64,000 nt of DNA from Microbacterium sp. EST19A (GCF_019969685.1 NZ_JAHXYZ010000002.1:1178001-1242000); one strand, 5' to 3'; shown: positions 15,661 through 24,591, counted from the first letter of the stretch. Notes: generated by a model not told the origin, from the letters alone. A program made the numbers and translations.

Positions 15661-16446
15661 ATGACGGACGGCTACGATTCCGAGTTCCTCGCCACCGCAG
15701 TGCCGATGCCGACCCCGGGGCGTGAGTCCCGGCAGCTCGACTACCCGCGGTTCTCGGTGCTGCTCGATCCGGATCGCCGACTCGCGGCCGTCACCGCGGT
15801 GAACATCGACGGAGCGCAGCTGCGCGATCTGGCGCGGGAGGGCGAGTGGCGTCTCGACCCGCGGATCGACGCCGATGAGCAGACCGGGGCCGACGTGTAT
15901 GCGCGGAACGACCTCGACCGCGGGCACCTCGTACGCCGCCGCGACCCCGGATGGGGTGATGCCGCCGCAGCACGCGCCGCGATGGAGGCGACCTTCTTCT
16001 ACCCGAACGCCGCGCCGCAGGCAGCGGGCTTCAACCAGTCGAAAGACCTGTGGCTCGGCCTCGAAGACCACGTGCTCGCGTACGCCGAGACGACAGATCA
16101 GCGGTTGAGCGTGTTCACGGCTCCGGTCCCCGCCGACGACGACCCGCCGTATCGCGGCATCCGCATTCCTCTGCGGTTCTGGAAGGTCGCGGCCTGGCAG
16201 GATCCGACCGGGCTCCGTGCCACCGGTTTCGTGCTCGATCAGACCGAGCTCGTCGACACCAGCGAGGGGCTGCTCGCGGCCCCGCCGCTCGGAGCGTTCC
16301 GCACCTTCCAGGCACCGATCTCCGACATCGCCGGCATCGCCGGTGTCGAGTTCGGCCCGCTGATCGCGGCAGACGTGCTCCGTGGCGAGAAGGCGCGCGC
16401 GGAAGGCTGGCGACCGCTGGGCGCGTCCGGCGACATCGTGCTCTGA
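15661..16446 (+). CDS. DNA/RNA non-specific endonuclease family protein
   Basis: The 261-residue protein has the NucA/endonuclease G motif DRGHLVRRRDPGWG (about residues 87-100, with the general-base His) and the downstream FNQSKDLWLGLEDHVL, which supplies the Mg-binding Asn. There is no signal peptide, unlike secreted nucleases of this family, so a cytoplasmic or injected role is possible. I start at ATG 15661, which follows a GCACGAT box by 9 bases (probably leaderless). Confidence 0.82.
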   Translation: MTDGYDSEFLATAVPMPTPGRESRQLDYPRFSVLLDPDRRLAAVTAVNIDGAQLRDLAREGEWRLDPRIDADEQTGADVYARNDLDRGHLVRRRDPGWGDAAAARAAMEATFFYPNAAPQAAGFNQSKDLWLGLEDHVLAYAETTDQRLSVFTAPVPADDDPPYRGIRIPLRFWKVAAWQDPTGLRATGFVLDQTELVDTSEGLLAAPPLGAFRTFQAPISDIAGIAGVEFGPLIAADVLRGEKARAEGWRPLGASGDIVL

Positions 16447-16465
16447 GCCGCCCGCGCCGGCAGGA

Positions 16466-17344
16466 TCAGGCGTCGGTCGACGCCGCCGTCTCCGTGCGCG
16501 GTGCCTCGGTCGCGACCCAGCTGGCCAGCATCTTGAGCTTGTCCTCCGAGGGGGTGCCGGGCTCGGCCGTGTACGTCGACATCTGCAAGCCCGGATCGGA
16601 CGGAAGCTCGAACGCCTCGTAGACGAGCTCGATCTCGCCGACGATCGGATGCCGCAGCCGTTTCACTCCGCTGCGATGGAAGCGCACGTCGTGCGCGGCC
16701 CACAGCGTGCGGAAGCGATCGCTGCGCGTGGACAGCTCTCCGACGAGGTCACTGAACCGACGATCGAACGGGTTGCGGCCGGCCTCGCCGCGCATCGCGG
16801 CGACGAGCTCGCGGGTGACCTGATCCCAGTCGAGGTAGTAATCCTGCGCCGCCGGATTCAAGAACGCGAACCGTGCACTGTTCGGCGCGGGCTCGGACCA
16901 GACGGGCGAGTACAGCGCCCTGCCGAGGTCGTTCGCTCCGAGGTAGTCGAAGTAGTTGTTCCGCACGAGGGCGGGCGCTCCGGTCATCGCGTCGAGCAGG
17001 CGCTGGATGCTGGGACGGATCGCCTCCGCCTTCTTGCGCGGCTTTCGGGCGACGGGTGAGGCGTTCGCCGTGCGGGCGAGGTCGAACAGGTGCGCGGTCT
17101 CGGCGTCGTCGAGCTGCAGAGCGCGGGCGAGCGCGTCGAGCACGCTGTCCGACACCCCGGAGAGGTCGCCGCGTTCGAGACGCGTGTAGTAGTCGACACT
17201 CACTCCCGCGAGGAGGGAGACCTCTTCGCGCCGTAGGCCCGGCACGCGTCGATTGCCGCCGAACACGGGGAGTCCGGCCCGATCGGGGGTGAGTCGTGCG
17301 CGCCGCGTGGAGAGGAATTCGCGCACTTCGCTGCGGGTGTCCAT
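16466..17344 (-). CDS. XRE-family regulator with MmyB-like ligand domain
   Basis: The 292-residue protein repeats the design of the regulator at 13710: a helix-turn-helix (PGLRREEVSLLAGVSVDYYTRLERGDLSGVSDSVLDALARAL, about residues 34-75) and an MmyB-like ligand domain (about 105-270). It is divergent from the aldo/keto reductase operon (17430-20530), its likely target. Its stop is 20 bases from the convergent endonuclease gene, with no obvious terminator between. Confidence 0.88.
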   Translation of the reverse strand: MDTRSEVREFLSTRRARLTPDRAGLPVFGGNRRVPGLRREEVSLLAGVSVDYYTRLERGDLSGVSDSVLDALARALQLDDAETAHLFDLARTANASPVARKPRKKAEAIRPSIQRLLDAMTGAPALVRNNYFDYLGANDLGRALYSPVWSEPAPNSARFAFLNPAAQDYYLDWDQVTRELVAAMRGEAGRNPFDRRFSDLVGELSTRSDRFRTLWAAHDVRFHRSGVKRLRHPIVGEIELVYEAFELPSDPGLQMSTYTAEPGTPSEDKLKMLASWVATEAPRTETAASTDA

Positions 17345-17429
17345 ACCTCGACGCTACGCCCTGCTGGCACACGCAGAGAGGTACCACCAGGCCCTCCCAC
17401 CCTGCCGCGTCCGCGCGCACACTGGAGAC

Positions 17430-18308
17430 ATGACCACGAATCTCACTCTGAACAACGGCGTCTCAATGCCGGCACTCGGCTTCGGCGTGTACCAGGCGGC
17501 GCCCGAAGAGACCGTCGCCGCCGTCGCATCCGCGCTCGAGACCGGTTACCGCCTCATCGACACCGCCGCCGCCTACGGCAACGAGCGCGAGGTCGGCGAG
17601 GCCATCCGCCGGTCGGGCATCGCCCGCGACGAGGTCTTCATCGAGACCAAGGTCTGGATCACCGACTTCGGCTACGACGAGACGCTGCACGCCTTCGAGA
17701 AGTCGACGGGCAAGCTCGGCGTCGACACTCTCGACCTGCTCATCCTGCACCAGGCTCTGCCGTCGCAGTTCGACCGTACCCTCGGCGCCTATAAGGCTCT
17801 CGAGGCCCTGCTCGGCGATGGCCGCGTGCGCGCGATCGGCGTCAGCAACTTCATGCCCGCGCATCTCGGGGATCTCGCCACAGAGACCTCGATCGTGCCC
17901 GCGGTGAACCAGATCGAGGTGCACCCGTACTTCCAGCAGCGCGACGTGCAGCAGGCGGATGCCGCGGCCGGCACGATCACGCAGGCCTGGTCGCCGATCG
18001 GCGGCATCACGGCGTACCGTCCCAACGGCGCCTCCGCGTTCGACGACGAGACGCTCAAGGCCATCGGCGCCGAGCACGGCAAGTCCCCGGCGCAGGTGAT
18101 GCTGCGCTGGCACCTTCAGCAGGGACGATCCGCCCTGCCGAAGTCTGTGCGCCCGGCGCGCATCGCCGAGAACTTCGACGTGTTCGATTTCGAGCTCTCC
18201 GCGGAGCAGCTCACGGCGATCGACGCGCTCGACACGGACGTGCGTCGCGGCCCGGAGCCCGAGGCCGTCACGCTCGAGGCCTTCGGCAAGGAGATCCCGG
18301 AAGCATGA
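17430..18308 (+). CDS. Aldo/keto reductase
   Basis: The 292-residue TIM-barrel oxidoreductase has the AKR signature GYRLIDTAAAYGNEREVGEAI with catalytic Asp and Tyr, the Lys in FIETKVWI, the His in LLILHQALP, and the NADPH-binding LPKSVRPARIAENFDVFDFEL. It is of the 2,5-diketo-gluconate reductase type. It opens an operon of four redox genes ending in a cupin; its stop overlaps the next start by 4 bases (ATGA). The divergent XRE/MmyB regulator probably controls it. Confidence 0.92.
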   Translation: MTTNLTLNNGVSMPALGFGVYQAAPEETVAAVASALETGYRLIDTAAAYGNEREVGEAIRRSGIARDEVFIETKVWITDFGYDETLHAFEKSTGKLGVDTLDLLILHQALPSQFDRTLGAYKALEALLGDGRVRAIGVSNFMPAHLGDLATETSIVPAVNQIEVHPYFQQRDVQQADAAAGTITQAWSPIGGITAYRPNGASAFDDETLKAIGAEHGKSPAQVMLRWHLQQGRSALPKSVRPARIAENFDVFDFELSAEQLTAIDALDTDVRRGPEPEAVTLEAFGKEIPEA

Positions 18309-19057
18309 CCACCCTGAACGTCCTGCTCGTCGGAGGAACCGGCAGCATCGGCCGGCACGTCGCCCGGGCGGCGGAGAACGCCGGCCACAGTATCCGCATC
18401 CTGAGTCGGCGCGGCGGCGGAGACGACACCATCCGTGGCGACCTCACCGATGCCTCGACACTCGCCGAGGCGGTGGATGGCGTCGACGCAGTCGTGTTCA
18501 CCCACGGCACGCACGGCAGCGCGGCGGGCTTCCGCGACGTCGACTACGGCGGCGTGCGGAACGTCCTCGAAGCGATCGGCGATCGCCCGGTGCGCATCGC
18601 GTTGATGACCGCCATCGGCGTGACGTACCGCGACGGCGAGTACAACCGCTCCAGCGGCGCGCACGACTGGAAGCGGCGCGGCGAGCGCCTCGTCCGCGCG
18701 AGCGGCAAGCCGTACACGATCGTGCGTCCGAGCTGGTTCGACTACAACGAAGACGACGAGCACGAGCTGCACTTCCTGCAGGGCGACACCCGCACCGCGG
18801 GCAGTCCGGCCGACGGCGTCATCGCGCGGGCTCAGCTCGCCGAGGTGCTCGTCGCGTCGCTCACGTCGGAGGCGGCGGTCGGCAAGACGTTCGAGCTCGT
18901 GGCAGAGAAGGGGCCGGCCCAGGCGGATCTCGATCCGCTGTTCGCCGCCCTCGACGCCGACACGGGGCTCGATGGCGCGCGGGACGTCGACAACCTGCCG
19001 GTCTCGCAAGAGCCCGCCGACGTCATCGCCGATCTCGACCGCATCCGCCGCGCCTGA
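18305..19057 (+). CDS. NAD(P)-binding (NmrA/atypical SDR) protein
   Basis: The 250-residue Rossmann protein begins with LLVGGTGSIGRHVARAAENAGH and lacks the classic YxxxK at the usual spacing, which places it among atypical SDR/NmrA-like proteins. PYTIVRPSWFDYNEDDEHELHF resembles the conserved ILRP segment of that group. It is co-translated with the aldo/keto reductase and precedes a zinc alcohol dehydrogenase by 38 bases. It may be a quinone or carbonyl reductase. Confidence 0.85.
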   Translation: MTTLNVLLVGGTGSIGRHVARAAENAGHSIRILSRRGGGDDTIRGDLTDASTLAEAVDGVDAVVFTHGTHGSAAGFRDVDYGGVRNVLEAIGDRPVRIALMTAIGVTYRDGEYNRSSGAHDWKRRGERLVRASGKPYTIVRPSWFDYNEDDEHELHFLQGDTRTAGSPADGVIARAQLAEVLVASLTSEAAVGKTFELVAEKGPAQADLDPLFAALDADTGLDGARDVDNLPVSQEPADVIADLDRIRRA

Positions 19058-19095
19058 CGGCGCCCCCGAGACCATCCCTCAGAAGGAGAGACACC

Positions 19096-20115
19096 ATGCG
19101 TGGAGTCATCATGCACGGACCCGGCGACGTCCGGGTCGAAGATCGTGAGAAGCCGACGATCACCCGCCCGACGGATGCCGTCATCAAGCTCGCCGCGACC
19201 TGCATCTGCGGATCGGACCTCTGGCCCTACCGCGGTGTCGACGGTGTGAACGCCGCCCCCATGGGACACGAGTACGTCGGCGTGGTCGAGGAGATCGGCG
19301 CGGACGTGAAGAACGTGAAGATCGGCGACTTCGTCGTCGGGTCGTTCATGGCGTCCGACAACACCTGCGAGATCTGCCAAGCCGGATACCAGTCGCGCTG
19401 CGTGCACGTGGTCTCGATGGGCGGCATCGGCACACAGGCCGAGTACGCCCTCATCCCCCACGCCGACGGCACCCTCGTCGCGACACCCGGCCAGCCCGAC
19501 GCGGACCTCGTTCCGTCGCTGCTCGCCGCGTCCGACGTGCTGGGCACGGGATGGTTCGCGGCGGTCGCCGCTGAGGTCGGCCCCGGTAAGACGGTCGCTG
19601 TCGTCGGAGATGGAGCCGTCGGACTCCTCGGCATCCTCGCCGCCTCCCAGCTGGGCGCCGAGCGCATCATCGCGATGAGCCGCCACGCTGATCGCCAGGA
19701 GCTCGCCCGCAGTTTCGGCGCCACCGACATCGTCGAGGAGCGCGGAGACGCCGGCGTCGCGAAGATCAAGGAACTGACGAACGGCCTCGGCGCGCACTCG
19801 GTGATCGAGGCCGTCGGTACGCAGGAGTCGATGATGCAGGCGATCCGCTCGACGCGCGCCGGAGGCCACATCGGCTACGTCGGGGTCTCGCACGACGTGG
19901 AGCTGCCCGGCAACGAGCTGTTCTTCTCGGGCGTGCACCTGCACGGCGGTCCCGCGCCGGTGCGTCGCTTCCTCCCCGAGCTCATCCAGCTCATCTGGGA
20001 CCGGAAGATCGATCCCGGGGTCGTGTTCGACCTCACGCTGCCGCTCGAAGAGGCGGCCGAGGGATACAAGGCCATGGACGAGCGCCGCGCCACCAAGGTG
20101 CTGCTGACCGTCTGA
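19096..20115 (+). CDS. Zinc-dependent alcohol dehydrogenase family protein
   Basis: The 339-residue medium-chain dehydrogenase has the catalytic zinc site CICGSDLWPY and GHEYVGVVEEIG, a reduced structural-zinc loop (CEICQAGYQSRC, with three rather than four Cys), and a GDGAVGLLGILAA Rossmann motif. It would oxidise an alcohol or reduce an aldehyde with NAD(P). GAAGGAGAG precedes ATG 19096. It sits between the NmrA-like gene and the cupin gene in the same operon, suggesting a pathway acting on reactive carbonyls. Confidence 0.92.
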   Translation: MRGVIMHGPGDVRVEDREKPTITRPTDAVIKLAATCICGSDLWPYRGVDGVNAAPMGHEYVGVVEEIGADVKNVKIGDFVVGSFMASDNTCEICQAGYQSRCVHVVSMGGIGTQAEYALIPHADGTLVATPGQPDADLVPSLLAASDVLGTGWFAAVAAEVGPGKTVAVVGDGAVGLLGILAASQLGAERIIAMSRHADRQELARSFGATDIVEERGDAGVAKIKELTNGLGAHSVIEAVGTQESMMQAIRSTRAGGHIGYVGVSHDVELPGNELFFSGVHLHGGPAPVRRFLPELIQLIWDRKIDPGVVFDLTLPLEEAAEGYKAMDERRATKVLLTV

Positions 20116-20128
20116 GCAGGAGGGAACC

Positions 20129-20530
20129 GTGAACATCGAACCGCGTATCCCGACCGTCAAGAACCCGCCTGAGCAGTTCACCGGCGACGTCTGGCTCGAC
20201 CCGATCATCGCGCCGCACGACGCCGACCAGCGGATGTCGGGCGGACTCGTGCGCTTCGCCCCCGGCGCTCGCACGGCGTGGCACTCGCACGCCCGCGGGC
20301 AGTACCTGCGCGTGACCGAGGGCACGGCGCTCGTCGGCACCCGCGACGGCAAGGTGGTCGCGGCGGAGCCGGGTCAGACCGTGTACACCCCGCCCGGCGA
20401 GGAGCACTGGCACGGCGCCACGGAAGACCGCTTCATGCAACACCTCGCACTGCTCGAGGGCGCCGACGACCCGGCCGAGACCACGACGTGGCTCGAGCAC
20501 GTGTCGGACGAGGAGTACCGCTGGCGCTGA
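20129..20530 (+). CDS. Cupin protein, (R)-mandelonitrile lyase-like
   Basis: The 133-residue protein is a single cupin barrel with the metal-binding set WHSHARGQYLRVTEG and PPGEEHWHGAT. This group includes manganese-dependent bacterial hydroxynitrile lyases and close relatives (TM1287-like). The metal ligands are intact. It starts with GTG 20129, preceded by CAGGAGGG. It closes the four-gene redox operon. Whether it makes cyanohydrins or has another carbonyl role is not shown. Confidence 0.8.
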   Translation: MNIEPRIPTVKNPPEQFTGDVWLDPIIAPHDADQRMSGGLVRFAPGARTAWHSHARGQYLRVTEGTALVGTRDGKVVAAEPGQTVYTPPGEEHWHGATEDRFMQHLALLEGADDPAETTTWLEHVSDEEYRWR

Positions 20531-20545
20531 AAAGCGCGCGGAGCC

Positions 20546-20591
20546 GTGATGCAGGTTCTGTTCCCCGAAAGGGGTACGGAAGATGCATCAC
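20546..20591. terminator. Bidirectional hairpin between convergent genes
   Basis: GTGATGCA (20546-20553) pairs with TGCATCAC (20584-20591), and inside it CCCC-GAAA-GGGG forms a stable tetraloop hairpin. It lies between the cupin stop and the convergent HIT gene, whose stop codon falls within the outer arm. It probably ends transcription from both sides. Confidence 0.6.
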
Positions 20592-21082
20592 TCAGGCGCT
20601 CCCCACTCCGCTCGGAGCGCACGAAGATCCTGCTGCAGCTCTTGGGCGGTGAGGAAGCTCGGACCGTCGGAGATGTCGACGTTGCGCAGCGGATCGTCGT
20701 TCGGATGCTGCGGCAAAAGGTGACAGTGCAGGTGCGGCATCCGATGACCCATCACGAGGTAGTCGATCTTGCGCGGCGCGAACACCGTCGTGATCGCACC
20801 ACCAGCGCGTTGCACGTCGCTCCAGAATCGGCTGAGTTGCTCGGAGTCCAACTCACCCATGTCTGTGGCGTGCTCACGAAGGATCACCACGCTGTACCCG
20901 GGATGCGCCTGATTGCGCACGAGACGCGTGTGAGTCGTCACCGTCGATCCGACCAGCACGCTGTGCTCGTTCTCCTCGAGGTGCGCATCAGCGCACATTC
21001 CACAGGCTGTCGCGTCTGTGAGCCTCGCCCACTCTTCATCCGACCACCACATCCGAGAGCCGTCCATGCCGGCGTTTTTCAC
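20588..21082 (-). CDS. HIT-family protein
   Basis: The 164-residue protein has the histidine triad HLHCHLLP (about residues 117-124) and an N-terminal CGMCADAHL zinc-like pair. It belongs to the nucleotide hydrolase/transferase HIT superfamily, acting on adenylylated or dinucleotide substrates in the cytoplasm. Its GTG start overlaps the stop of the upstream Gfo/Idh gene by 4 bases; ATG 21067 is an alternative. Confidence 0.88.
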   Translation of the reverse strand: MKNAGMDGSRMWWSDEEWARLTDATACGMCADAHLEENEHSVLVGSTVTTHTRLVRNQAHPGYSVVILREHATDMGELDSEQLSRFWSDVQRAGGAITTVFAPRKIDYLVMGHRMPHLHCHLLPQHPNDDPLRNVDISDGPSFLTAQELQQDLRALRAEWGAPE

Positions 21083-22224
21083 CGAGCGCCTCCATCGAAT
21101 GCCGGGATCGGCAGCGGCACGCCACCCTGCAGAGCGGACTCGTGCGCGATCACCCCGGGGGCCGTCCAGTTCGCCGCCGTGACCGCGTCGATCGCGGGTA
21201 GTCGCTCTTCGACGATGCTGCGGACGAACTCGTGGACGAGATGCGGGTGCGAGCCGCCGTGTCCGCCGCCCTGCACGAACGAGGCATGGCTGCCGTCGGC
21301 GTGCACGCTGGAGCCAGTGTAGCCCGCGATCTCCGCGGGAAGCAGGTCACCCCGATCGGGCGCTTCGATGCGGCGGGCTTCGATCCCGTCGCCTCGCGCG
21401 TCCTCCCCTGCGCCGGTCGAGCGGAGGAAGTGCACCGGCGGCTCGTCCTCGAGTTGCGGCCACTCGAATCCGTAACTCTCGCCGTACACGGCGAACGCCT
21501 CGGAGTAGGAGCGCGTGGCCTGGAACAGGGTGCGGGAGACCTCGACCGCGGCATCCGATCCCTCGAGTTCGAAGATCGCCGTCTCGGCAGGGAACGGGTT
21601 GCCGTACTGCGCCGCGCGGTCGGCAGGCAACCGGCCCGAGCCGAGGCACCGCACGGACGTGGCGCGAGTGCCGAGCAGACGCAGCACCGGAGCGATCGCA
21701 TGGGTCATGTAGAAATGCGGAGGGAGGCCGCGCCAGTACGTCGGCCAACCCTCCATGTCCTGATAGTGCGAGCCCTTGGCGAAGGTGATCGTACCGAACC
21801 GTCCCTCGTCGAAAAGTTCCCGGCAGTGCAGGAACTCGCGTGTGTAGACGGCGGTCTCCATCATCATGTAGTTCTTGCCCACGGCGCCCTGCAGCCGCAC
21901 GATCTCGCGCATCTCCTCGACCGACAGCGCCATCGGGACCGTGGATGCGCAGTGCTTGCCGGCGGTCAGCACGGCGATGCTCTCGCGCCCGTGATCGGGG
22001 AGTCGGGTGACCAGGTGCACGGCGTCGATGTGGGCCTGCGCGAGCACCTCATCGAGGCTCGTATACCTCTCGGTGATCCCGAATTCGTCGCCGACGGCCG
22101 CCAGCACCTCCGGGTCGGCGTCGCAGATGGCGAGCGCCGCGACATCCGGATGATCCCGGTAGATCGGCACGAACTCGGCCCCGAAGCCGAGACCGACGAG
22201 GGCGACAGTGATCTTCGCAGTCAT
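21079..22224 (-). CDS. Gfo/Idh/MocA-family oxidoreductase
   Basis: The 381-residue protein has an N-terminal Rossmann domain (ALVGLGFGAEFVPIYRDHPDVAALAICDAD), the EKP-like segment altered to STVPMALSVEEM, and a C-terminal substrate domain with FAKGSHYQDMEGWPTYWRGLPPHFYMTHAI. The usual catalytic Lys of EKP is replaced (GKHCASTVPMA), so the reaction may differ. It is co-translated with the HIT gene and divergent from arr by 37 bases. Confidence 0.87.
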   Translation of the reverse strand: MTAKITVALVGLGFGAEFVPIYRDHPDVAALAICDADPEVLAAVGDEFGITERYTSLDEVLAQAHIDAVHLVTRLPDHGRESIAVLTAGKHCASTVPMALSVEEMREIVRLQGAVGKNYMMMETAVYTREFLHCRELFDEGRFGTITFAKGSHYQDMEGWPTYWRGLPPHFYMTHAIAPVLRLLGTRATSVRCLGSGRLPADRAAQYGNPFPAETAIFELEGSDAAVEVSRTLFQATRSYSEAFAVYGESYGFEWPQLEDEPPVHFLRSTGAGEDARGDGIEARRIEAPDRGDLLPAEIAGYTGSSVHADGSHASFVQGGGHGGSHPHLVHEFVRSIVEERLPAIDAVTAANWTAPGVIAHESALQGGVPLPIPAFDGGAR

Positions 22225-22249
22225 AGGTCCAGTTCTACCGCGTCCGACC

Positions 22250-22262
22250 TAGGCTGTCGGGA
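22250..22262 (+). promoter_or_regulatory. Leaderless promoter box of arr
   Basis: TAGGCT at 22250-22255 lies 6 bases before the arr ATG, so transcription should start at or next to the start codon. There is no Shine-Dalgarno. The same box precedes the erm leader peptide. Confidence 0.5.
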
Positions 22263-22672
22263 TGGATGACGCGCTGGACGAGGGTCCGTTCTATCACGGC
22301 ACCAAGGCCGACCTTCAGGAGGGCGATCTCCTCACCGCCGGATTCCGGTCGAACTACCGCCCGGAAGTCGTGATGAACCACATCTACTTCACGGCCCTGC
22401 ACGACGGTGCCGGTCTTGCCGCAGAGCTCGCAGCCGGCGACGGCGAACCGCGGGTCTACGTCGTCGAGCCGACCGGGCCGTTCGAGAACGATCCGAACGT
22501 GACCGACAAGAAGTTTCCCGGCAATCCGACGCGGTCGTATCGCAGCACCGAACCAGTGAAGGTGGTGGGCGAGGTGCTCGGCTGGACACGGTTGTCGGCC
22601 GAGGCTCTGCAGACGTGGAGAGAGACGCTCGCCGCCATCCGCGCCGACGAACGCGGCGAGATCATCAACTGA
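22262..22672 (+). CDS. arr: NAD(+)-rifampin ADP-ribosyltransferase
   Basis: The 136-residue protein is of the usual Arr length and has the family blocks FYHGTKADLQEGDLLTAGFRSNY, HIYFTALHDGAGLAAELAAG, RVYVVEPTGPFENDPNVTDKKFPGNPTRSYRS and VVGEVLGWTRLS. It inactivates rifamycins by ADP-ribosylating the C23 hydroxyl. It stands alone in the chromosome, not in an integron. In mycobacteria arr belongs to the WhiB7 regulon, as does erm; both are in this window with similar promoters. Confidence 0.95.
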   Translation: MDDALDEGPFYHGTKADLQEGDLLTAGFRSNYRPEVVMNHIYFTALHDGAGLAAELAAGDGEPRVYVVEPTGPFENDPNVTDKKFPGNPTRSYRSTEPVKVVGEVLGWTRLSAEALQTWRETLAAIRADERGEIIN

Positions 22673-22812
22673 CGTCTCGCGACGACCCGGAAGCGCACCA
22701 TTGCCGCCGCGGTGGCGGCATGAGAGGCTTTCCGTCGTGACCATCTGACAGCGATCTCCCTCCTCCCCACGCCGTGGGTGAGTCGAACGATCCTGCGAAC
22801 AGAAGGTTCACC

Positions 22813-23919
22813 ATGTCATCCCTTGATCACACCGGCGTCGAGCCGGCCTTCACGATCTCCGAGCTCACCGTGCCGGAGACCATCGATTCCCCTGATGCCG
22901 CGGACTTCATCGGCATGGCCGAGGTGAGAAGCACCGTCGAGGCCGAGCAGCGCGGAGCCCCGGGCGAGCTCTTCACAGCCGAGGAGATGCTGCCGAACTG
23001 GAAGGACGAGAGCACCGTGATGCTCGGGTTCGTCGCCAAGGTCGGCGCCAGGGTCGTCGCGCGCGGCAGCCTGGCGCTCCCGGCCGATGCGAGCGAGTGC
23101 TGGGCGTCCGTCGCGGTGCTTGCCGACTACCGGAGCCAGGGCATCGGCTCGGCACTGTACGAGCGTCTCGAGCAGACGGCCACAGCCCGAGGACGAACGA
23201 CGATCCAGAATCAGACGAGCTTCCTGGCGACGGCGACCGTCACCGGCGACAGCATCTCCGCCCCGACCGGCTTCGGATCCGTGCCGGCAGAGCTCGCCTC
23301 GACGCGCTTCCTGCGGAACCGCGGCTTCTCTCTCGAGCAGGTCGGCCGGTTGAGCGGCCTCGCACTGCCCGTCGATGAGGAGGCCTTGTCGGCTCTCCTC
23401 GCCGAGACGACCGCGACAGCCGCCGGCTACCGCACCGTGACGTGGCAGGGCCGGACGCCGGACGAATGGCTGGAGAGCATCGCCGTGCTGCGCACCAGGA
23501 TGAGCACGGATGCTCCGAACGCCGGCATCGAGCAGAGCGAGGACGTGTGGACGGCCGAGCGCGTGCGTGCGTTCGACGACCTGTGGGAGACGAGCCCTCG
23601 CATGCTGATCACGACGATCGTCGTCGACGACGCCACCGGACAGGTCGCGGGCTACACCGAGCTCGATGTGCCGCCGGAGCCCGATCGATCCGTGGAACAG
23701 CGCGACACGCTGGTGCTGCGAGGTCATCGCGGTCGTCGCCTCGGGATGCTGTTGAAACTCACCAACATCCGGGGGCTCCGCGATAGGTTCCCCGATCACG
23801 GTCTCATCGAGACGATGAATGCCGAGGAGAACCGCCACATGCTCGACGTCAACGAGGCAGTCGGATTCGTGCCGCTGTCGTACGCGGCTCGGTGGAAGAA
23901 GATCCTCGGTCGAAGGTGA
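22813..23919 (+). CDS. GNAT-family N-acetyltransferase, tandem domains
   Basis: The 368-residue protein has two GNAT folds in tandem. The first (about residues 10-170) shows the acetyl-CoA loop VLADYRSQGIGSALYERLEQ; the second (about 190-365) shows LVLRGHRGRRLGMLLKLTNIRGLRDRFPDHGLIETMNAEENRHMLDVNEAVGF. The layout resembles mycothiol synthase, but adjacent context gives no thiol link. AGAAGG precedes ATG 22813. The acceptor is unknown. Confidence 0.85.
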   Translation: MSSLDHTGVEPAFTISELTVPETIDSPDAADFIGMAEVRSTVEAEQRGAPGELFTAEEMLPNWKDESTVMLGFVAKVGARVVARGSLALPADASECWASVAVLADYRSQGIGSALYERLEQTATARGRTTIQNQTSFLATATVTGDSISAPTGFGSVPAELASTRFLRNRGFSLEQVGRLSGLALPVDEEALSALLAETTATAAGYRTVTWQGRTPDEWLESIAVLRTRMSTDAPNAGIEQSEDVWTAERVRAFDDLWETSPRMLITTIVVDDATGQVAGYTELDVPPEPDRSVEQRDTLVLRGHRGRRLGMLLKLTNIRGLRDRFPDHGLIETMNAEENRHMLDVNEAVGFVPLSYAARWKKILGRR

Positions 23920-23928
23920 GCGAGGTCT

Positions 23929-24492
23929 TCATCGACGGTCGGACGTCAGCCGTCCGCCGGCGTGCGCATACGCCGCTCGCCACGCTCGGTCGAACTCCTG
24001 GCGACTGATCACGCCCTGTCGGCATGCGAAGGCGGCATCCTGCAGAGCTTCTGCGATCGTGTCGAGCCGACGTTGCTGCGAGCGCTCTTCGGCGCTCTCC
24101 TCGTGGAGGCCGGACCGGCTCGATGCCAGTGTCACTGTGCGCTGACGGATGTCGCGCGCACGGCGCGACAGCGAGATGCCGACGGGGAGCAGAACCGCCG
24201 TGAGCAGCAAGGCGGCGAGCAGCAGCGGGACCCCCACGGCAGACAGACCCACCCAGACGACGACCCCTCCGCCGAGCGCGAGCGGCGTGAAGAAGCGGTT
24301 GGCCTCGGCGAGGCGTCGTTCTGCACCGGTGGAATCCGGCGGATAGATGGCGAGCACCGATGCGACCGTGCCGTAGTGGCTCACGGTGCGCGAGACATGG
24401 CCCCAGCGCGGGACCGACGGGCTCGCGGCGGGGACGGCAGCGACGGCAGCGGTGGTGAATCGAGGACGATGGTCGAGGGACATGGCTCCCAC
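23929..24492 (-). CDS. DUF6611-like membrane protein
   Basis: The 187-residue protein has two adjacent hydrophobic segments (about residues 70-105: PLALGGGVVVWVGLSAVGVPLLLAALLLTAVLLPVG) followed by a charged cytoplasmic tail with coiled-coil potential (EESAEERSQQRRLDTIAEAL) and FACRQGVISRQEFDRAWRAAY. It resembles actinobacterial DUF6611 proteins; function is unknown. The start is uncertain: GTG 24492 follows GGAGGAAT directly, while ATG 24483 has GGGAG only 2 bases upstream. Confidence 0.65.
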   Translation of the reverse strand: MGAMSLDHRPRFTTAAVAAVPAASPSVPRWGHVSRTVSHYGTVASVLAIYPPDSTGAERRLAEANRFFTPLALGGGVVVWVGLSAVGVPLLLAALLLTAVLLPVGISLSRRARDIRQRTVTLASSRSGLHEESAEERSQQRRLDTIAEALQDAAFACRQGVISRQEFDRAWRAAYAHAGGRLTSDRR

Positions 24493-24591
24493 ATTCCTCC
24501 GCGCAGACCTCGGAAGCGCGGATGCAGACGGAACCCATACGGCCCCGCGCCGTTTCCATGCGAGAAGGCGACGCCGTTGCGGGAGTGCGAA

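Noticed and set aside
17345..17429. Inverted repeat CCTGCTGG and CCACCAGG as an operator of the XRE regulator
   Set aside because: The arms are only partly complementary and GC-rich; too weak to list.
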